A DNA stretch of 64,000 nt, from positions 13,891,501 to 13,955,500 of the forward strand of contig CP142453.1 in the NCBI GenBank assembly GCA_038049695.1, read 5' to 3'. The translations under genes and the position numbers were made by a program. This document shows, piece after piece, positions 59,925 to 64,000 of the stretch. Positions within the stretch are counted from its first letter, which is position 1. Each line of letters begins with the position of its first letter. The DNA comes from Cinnamomum chago. Its lineage: Eukaryota; Streptophyta; Magnoliopsida; Laurales; Lauraceae. Under the pieces are notes generated by a model that worked only from the letters and a program-made list of their open reading frames with translations, did no database searches and was not told the DNA's origin.

Positions 59925-60370
59925 TATCTACCTCAGCTCGGTTACAGAACCAGCTATACAAAACACCTTGTTACAGAACTCGGTGGCTTCAGCTCGGTTA
60001 CAAAACCAGCTATACAAAACACCTTGTTACAGAACTCAGTGGCTTCAGCTCGGTTATAGTTACAGCTACAAAACACTTTATTACAGAACTCGGTGGCTTC
60101 AGTTCTGTTATAGAACCAGCTATACAAAACACCTTGTTACATATCTCGGTCGCTTCAGCTTGGTTACAGAACCAGCTATACAAAACACCTTGTTACAGAA
60201 CTCGATGGCTTCGGCTCGGTTATGGAACCAGCTATACAAAACGCCAAGTTATGGAATTCGGCGGAAATCTCAACTCGGTTACGGGACCAGCTAAAAAGCG
60301 CCAAGTCATAGAACCAATTGTACAAAACGCCAAGTTACGGAACTCGGTGGCTATCCTAGTTCGGTTGCAG
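59925..60370 (+). repeat. Minisatellite, 56-bp unit, about 7-8 copies
   Basis: The words cggttacagaaccagctata and caaaacaccttgttacagaa recur, with acaaaacac at 59958, 60014, 60068, 60124 and 60180, and acaaaacgc at 60236, so spacing is 56 bp with one 54-bp copy. Later units (60237-60370) drift (gccaagttatgg). Because 56 is not a multiple of three, the open frames through it change phase and are not a protein repeat. It sits inside the Tat-like element. Confidence 0.9.
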
Positions 60371-60849
60371 AACCAACTATGTAGTTAAAGAACTCGATGG
60401 CTACTTCTGAAAATTAAGTTCGGTTAAGGAACCAAGTAAAGTTTTCTATCATTAAGGTAAAGCTCGAGTTAAAGAATTTAATACAGTATGCCTCTGTCAG
60501 GTTCGGTTAGTGAACTAAGCTTGATAGTACAAATTTGGCATCAAGATGCAAGTACTTCTTGAGTTGCAGAACTTAAGAACAAATGGGATTCTGGCTATTA
60601 AACCAAACTCAATTACTTATTCTGATTGTTGAACCGAGCTCAACTACTTGGTCAAAGAATCAGACATTTATGCTAAGGGCCCAGTTATAGAACCGAGGTC
60701 AAACGCATGGATGTAATTTTTAAAAGAATGATTGAAGGCAAGTATGAGAAAGAAATTGTATTCATTGATTGAAAAAGAAATTACAAAATTTTTCATTACA
60801 TATCCCCCACCATTACAAAAGAAAAAGGAAAAATACACCAGAAAAAGCT
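60371..60849 (+). other. Spacer between minisatellite and antisense ORF
   Basis: Still contains ggttcggtta / gaaccgagc words related to the minisatellite and LTR, decaying to AT-rich sequence. No gene is seen. Confidence 0.5.
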
Positions 60850-62847
60850 TCAAGGAGCAGAGGTCTCGGCATTGGCCTCAGGGGGGTTGATCACAGGGGG
60901 CTCAGTCGCAGCAGCTTGGGGAGTAAGCTCAGGCAGCGAAGGAGTCGGAACAGCCTCTAGAGGGACCTCAGGGGTGGGGGCAAAACTCGGCTCAGGCTCG
61001 GAGCTCAAAAACTTGGGTGGATCCTGATAAATAGGGTGATCCTCTGGGAACCCTGCCTTTTTCAATGCAACCCGGCACCCAAGTTCGAACAAATCCGAGC
61101 TTATCTTCTCGACTTAAGCCTTGTAGTCCTTAGTTGCCGCATCCACCCCGTCCTGAAAAGCTGCGTCAATTTCGGCTTGGACTGAGGCTTTGAGTTCGGC
61201 CTTTTCCTTATGCGCTAGATCAAGCTTGGCCTTTTGTTTCGCCAGCTCAGCCTCAAGCTCGAGTGCCCTCTTCGCCTTGACCTCGACCGCGCCCTTCAAC
61301 TTGCAGATTTCGGCAATTGCCAACTTAAGCTCTGCCCTAAGGCTTTTGTTCCTCTCCTCCGCCTCTTTTAGCTTTTGGCTACTCCCCTCCAAGGCCGTCG
61401 CAAGTTTCTTCTCTTTTGCTTCCAGCTTTTTAACCTTGGAGGCCTCCTTGTGAGATCTGTCCATGACGACCTGGACCTTCTGCACAATCTGAGAAAAGAA
61501 CCAAGTGTCAGAGAGAAGCAACCGAGATCGAACACTACATAGGATCTATGATAAAGACTTATCGAGAAAGCTGACTGCAACGATGAAATCAGCAACCCCA
61601 TGCCATCAACCTTCCTATGCCTCTCCATGTCGCGTGCCTGGGAAAGTGCGGTGATGACAAGGGCTTTGCCGGCCATCCGGTCCTCCACATTCAGAGGCCT
61701 TCCCGATTCTATCTGAAGGCTTGGCTTCCACGGGGCCGGCCCCGTAGGCTGAGGAGCGGAGACTGGGCCGGGGCCCTCCTCCGCCGGGCCCTCGGCCCCG
61801 GACCTTTTCTCCGTCGGAGCCTTCTCCCTCGCATCTTCGGTAGGACGCTGCCGAGCTCCTGTGCCTGGGCCCTCAGACCTAGGCCTCTTCTCAGGCCGGC
61901 CTCCTTCCCTTACGGCTTCGGCAGAGCGCTACCGAACTGCACCCGAAACAACAAAAAAAGGAGCTCCGGTGGCACCCGAGGCCGCGGAGGCAAGAGTGGG
62001 GTCGGCAGCAGGGGGCATTGAAGAAGGAACTCGGCTATCAAAAAGTTTTGCCTCAAGATCCTTTGTCTTCAACAAGGCGAGACGTCGTCACTCCATATCC
62101 TCTCCCCTTTTTTCTTCTTGGTTGGAGGGTGACGAGTAGGCTTCGACGAGTTGAGACAGGTTGGTGGCCTCCGAGCCGATGGGCGATTTGGATGCCTTAG
62201 AGCCTGAAGCTCTTCGGCGCTCAGCGTCGGTCAGGGCGAGCACCGGCTCCCTCCTTTTAATGTACGTATGGGACCTCGGCTCGTATCCTAGCAAGTCCCA
62301 AGCAGCTCGCCCGTGATGACCCTGGTAGTCGCGCACAGCCTTCAGCCAGTTATCGTTTCTCTTCCAACCGGCTCGCTCGGCCCCCTGCCTTTTATGGCTG
62401 ACCTCTGCACGACAAGAGAAGAGCGCCCGCTCGGCAAAACAAGAAAATAAAACATGAGCACTTAGAGGAGGTCGGTATTTATTTGGGGGAACCCCGAAGT
62501 GACGAGGGATCCTCTATAACCTCTCCACCTCGGTCTCGGCCTCTCCGAACTCCCAGTTACCGGAGACGAGCAGACAATCGTCCCTGGCATGTCTGTTCGA
62601 GTCCTCCAAGTCATAGACGAACGGCTCCCGTTTCGGTTTCCCCCGAAGGTAGCAGCAGTAACCGTCCCCTACGGATTTGCAGACATTGTATACATCCTCG
62701 ATGTCACGAACACCGAGGTTAATTCCCAAGATCTTATTGAGCTCGGCGACACTCATTATTACTTTGAAGCTGTTGGGCATCAGCTGACAGGGGCTAAGAT
62801 GCCATGTCGCCAAGCAAGCCCTGAGAAGGGGATGGACAGGAGCAAGG
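60850..62847 (-). pseudogene. Antisense coiled-coil ORF of the Tat-like element
   Basis: Matches the plant family annotated as putative gypsy-type transposon protein (Transposase_28), of unknown role. Read leftwards from the break at 62848: LSPCQLMPNSFKVIMSVAELN and INLGVRDIEDVY (62514-62813); AAWDLLGYEPRSHTYIKRREP (near 62290); an Ala/Pro/Arg-rich linker; ALVITALSQARDMERHRKV (61620-61670); then a probable intron ending ttcttttctcag near 61493; a long Lys/Glu/Ala coiled coil (61114-61490); and FPEDHPIYQDPPKF with an acidic Pro-rich tail (60850-61092). Stops at about 62514, 62088, 61933, 61690 and 61114 show it is dead. The N-terminus is missing because another element interrupts it. Confidence 0.8.
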
Positions 62848-64000
62848 ATGAAAATATCGGTAGCGGCGGGCGTAGCGGCCCGCCGCCAAACCGATACGAA
62901 GCGGGCGATACGTAGCGTATCGGGGATACGTATCGGCGTAGCGGTGCGATTTTAAGAAATCGCCAAAAAAATCTGAAAAAATTCCAGAAAATCCAGAAAA
63001 TTGTAAAATGAAAGAAAATGTGGTTCTTTTGCAAAAGTAAGTAAGAAAAGAGGGTGTAGCGGTGCCCTCAATATATGATGTCCTGTATCGCTGTATAAAT
63101 AGAAAATAATAGTAATGATTAGTTTTTTCACATGTATTCATGTTTCTTAGTCATGTTAACTTAAAAAGTAATGGAAAGCTAAATAGAAAAAAATTAGAAC
63201 ATGAAATAAAGGCATAAGAATTAAGAAGACTTAAGAGTTAGGTCATTAGTGAACATTGAACAATCAAATATCAATACTTCAGCATTCAAGGTTCAAATTC
63301 AATCAAGTGAATGAACTATGAAGTGATCAACAATCAACATTCAACACCAATTTAGAAATGACAAAGGGAGTAGAGAGTTAGTGAAAGAAATAGGAAATTA
63401 GGAATACCTTGATCACCACCAAAAGGGATTTGGGAGACACTTATATTCATACATTTGAACAATATGTAATGTAAACATCATGATAGTACTATTAGAGCCA
63501 CATATCAGTGTTTAATTGTTAGGGTCACTGTGGTGAGACCTAACCCTAAGCATAAAACTTTGGTGATCAAAATTAGCTTAATATGAACATAAACATTATA
63601 TGTTGCATGCATTCATGATAGATCATTCAATATATGAAAAGTACTGATAAAGAGGCCGAGCCCCGGAGGGCTGTCGGACTGCTCTTTGGGGCTGAAAGAC
63701 CATAAAGGTGGGGGCTGTCCTCTGGGCCGCCGACCATAAAGGTGGGGTTCGGGGCGGTAGCCCCGATTCGATTTTTTTTTTGAACTTACGCAAGATGGAC
63801 CACAAAGAGGTGAAAACAGCAACCATAGAGGGAAAGAGATGAAAGAGAAGGGTAAAAAACCCTAAAAAGTCCAAAAGGGGGGGTTATACACGTCGTATCG
63901 GCCGCCACGTAGCGTGGTGGCATGTATCGGCCGATACGGGCCGCCACGGGTGCGATACACCCGTGGCGGCCGATAATTTCATTGTAGCGTATCGGCCGAT
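62848..64000. mobile_element. Hairpin-rich mobile element, runs off the window
   Basis: The break in the antisense ORF is marked by ggatgaaaatatcggtagcg followed by dense cgatacg / tatcgg words (62855-62945). Similar words in mirrored order fill 63885-64000 (gtatcggccgccacgtagcg, gtagcgtatcggccgat). This suggests inverted terminal regions of one DNA element whose right end lies beyond 64000. The middle is AT-rich and non-coding, with a GC-rich block at 63650-63765 that repeats gaccataaaggtgggg twice. The superfamily is undetermined. Confidence 0.55.
63939..63971. repeat. Perfect 14-bp-arm hairpin, 5-nt loop
   Basis: GGCCGCCACGGGTG, loop CGATA, then the exact inverted complement. It is part of the terminal repeat-rich zone of the element above. 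Confidence 0.9.

Larger units (their letters stand above)
57195..62847 (+). mobile_element. Tat-lineage-like Ty3/Gypsy element, pol-less, incomplete
   Basis: Begins near 57193-57197 (TGTGGGACG) just inside the presumed STN8-like intron, with one LTR, a primer site, a broken gag, a minisatellite and an antisense ORF, in that order. Tat/Retand/Grande-type elements carry such an antisense ORF after pol, but no pol lies between gag and the antisense ORF here. The antisense ORF is cut at about 62848 by another element, and no 3' LTR is in the window, so TSD and exact borders cannot be checked. Confidence 0.75.

Noticed and set aside
59925-60370. CRISPR-like array
   Set aside because: The units are contiguous 56-bp tandem repeats without unique spacers, in a plant retrotransposon.
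59686-60388. Long frames with repeated SYTKHL-type peptides
   Set aside because: They are translations of the 56-bp minisatellite; the phase changes each unit, so there is no true protein repeat.

Overview
This window is nuclear DNA of a flowering plant. It is AT-rich and gene-poor. It holds spliced genes with plant-type GT-AG introns, a chloroplast-targeted plant kinase, a plant methylesterase, and layered Ty3/Gypsy, hAT, Mutator-like, SINE and MITE insertions. The species cannot be read from the sequence. The long introns and many old TE relics suit a medium-to-large, slowly evolving genome.

Only two genes are clear. At 39519-44778 (+) a four-exon alpha/beta-hydrolase of the plant MES family is complete; it is closest to MES17-type methyl-IAA esterases. 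At 56187-57145 (+) the first two exons of a thylakoid state/PSII-phosphorylation kinase (STN8-like) are present. About 50 bp after its second splice donor the sequence becomes a Ty3/Gypsy (Tat-lineage-like) retrotransposon, so the remaining exons are either beyond the window or lost. A third, uncertain minus-strand gene may start near 6.7 kb and run left. A fragment resembling S-adenosylhomocysteine hydrolase lies near 13.1 kb (-), and an unidentified coding-like block near 46.3 kb (-).

Region by region: 0-7 kb holds possible exons of an unknown minus-strand gene with an LTR-like insert. 9-19 kb is a MITE/SINE/Mutator-like belt with several local tandem duplications. 19-29 kb is mostly featureless AT-rich DNA with old repeats. 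29.5-34 kb is a broken hAT transposon (TSD 7/8) with a 1.9-kb solo LTR nested inside it (perfect 5-bp TSD). 34-38.7 kb has SINEs, a MITE and a segmental duplication. 39.5-44.8 kb is the methylesterase gene. 45.9-48.2 kb has SINEs and a hAT MITE. 48240-55527 is a complete-ended, young, pol-less Athila-like element with near-identical LTRs and TSD GGTAT. 55.5-57.1 kb has a SINE and the STN8-like gene start. 57.2-62.85 kb is the pol-less Tat-like element with broken gag, a 56-bp minisatellite and an antisense coiled-coil ORF. 62.85-64 kb is another, hairpin-rich mobile element that interrupts it and runs off the end.

No convincing new biochemical system is visible. The most interesting points are the retrotransposon immediately after an STN8-like exon, two unrelated gag-only retrotransposons on either side of that gene start, and insertions whose target-site duplications give a readable order of events.
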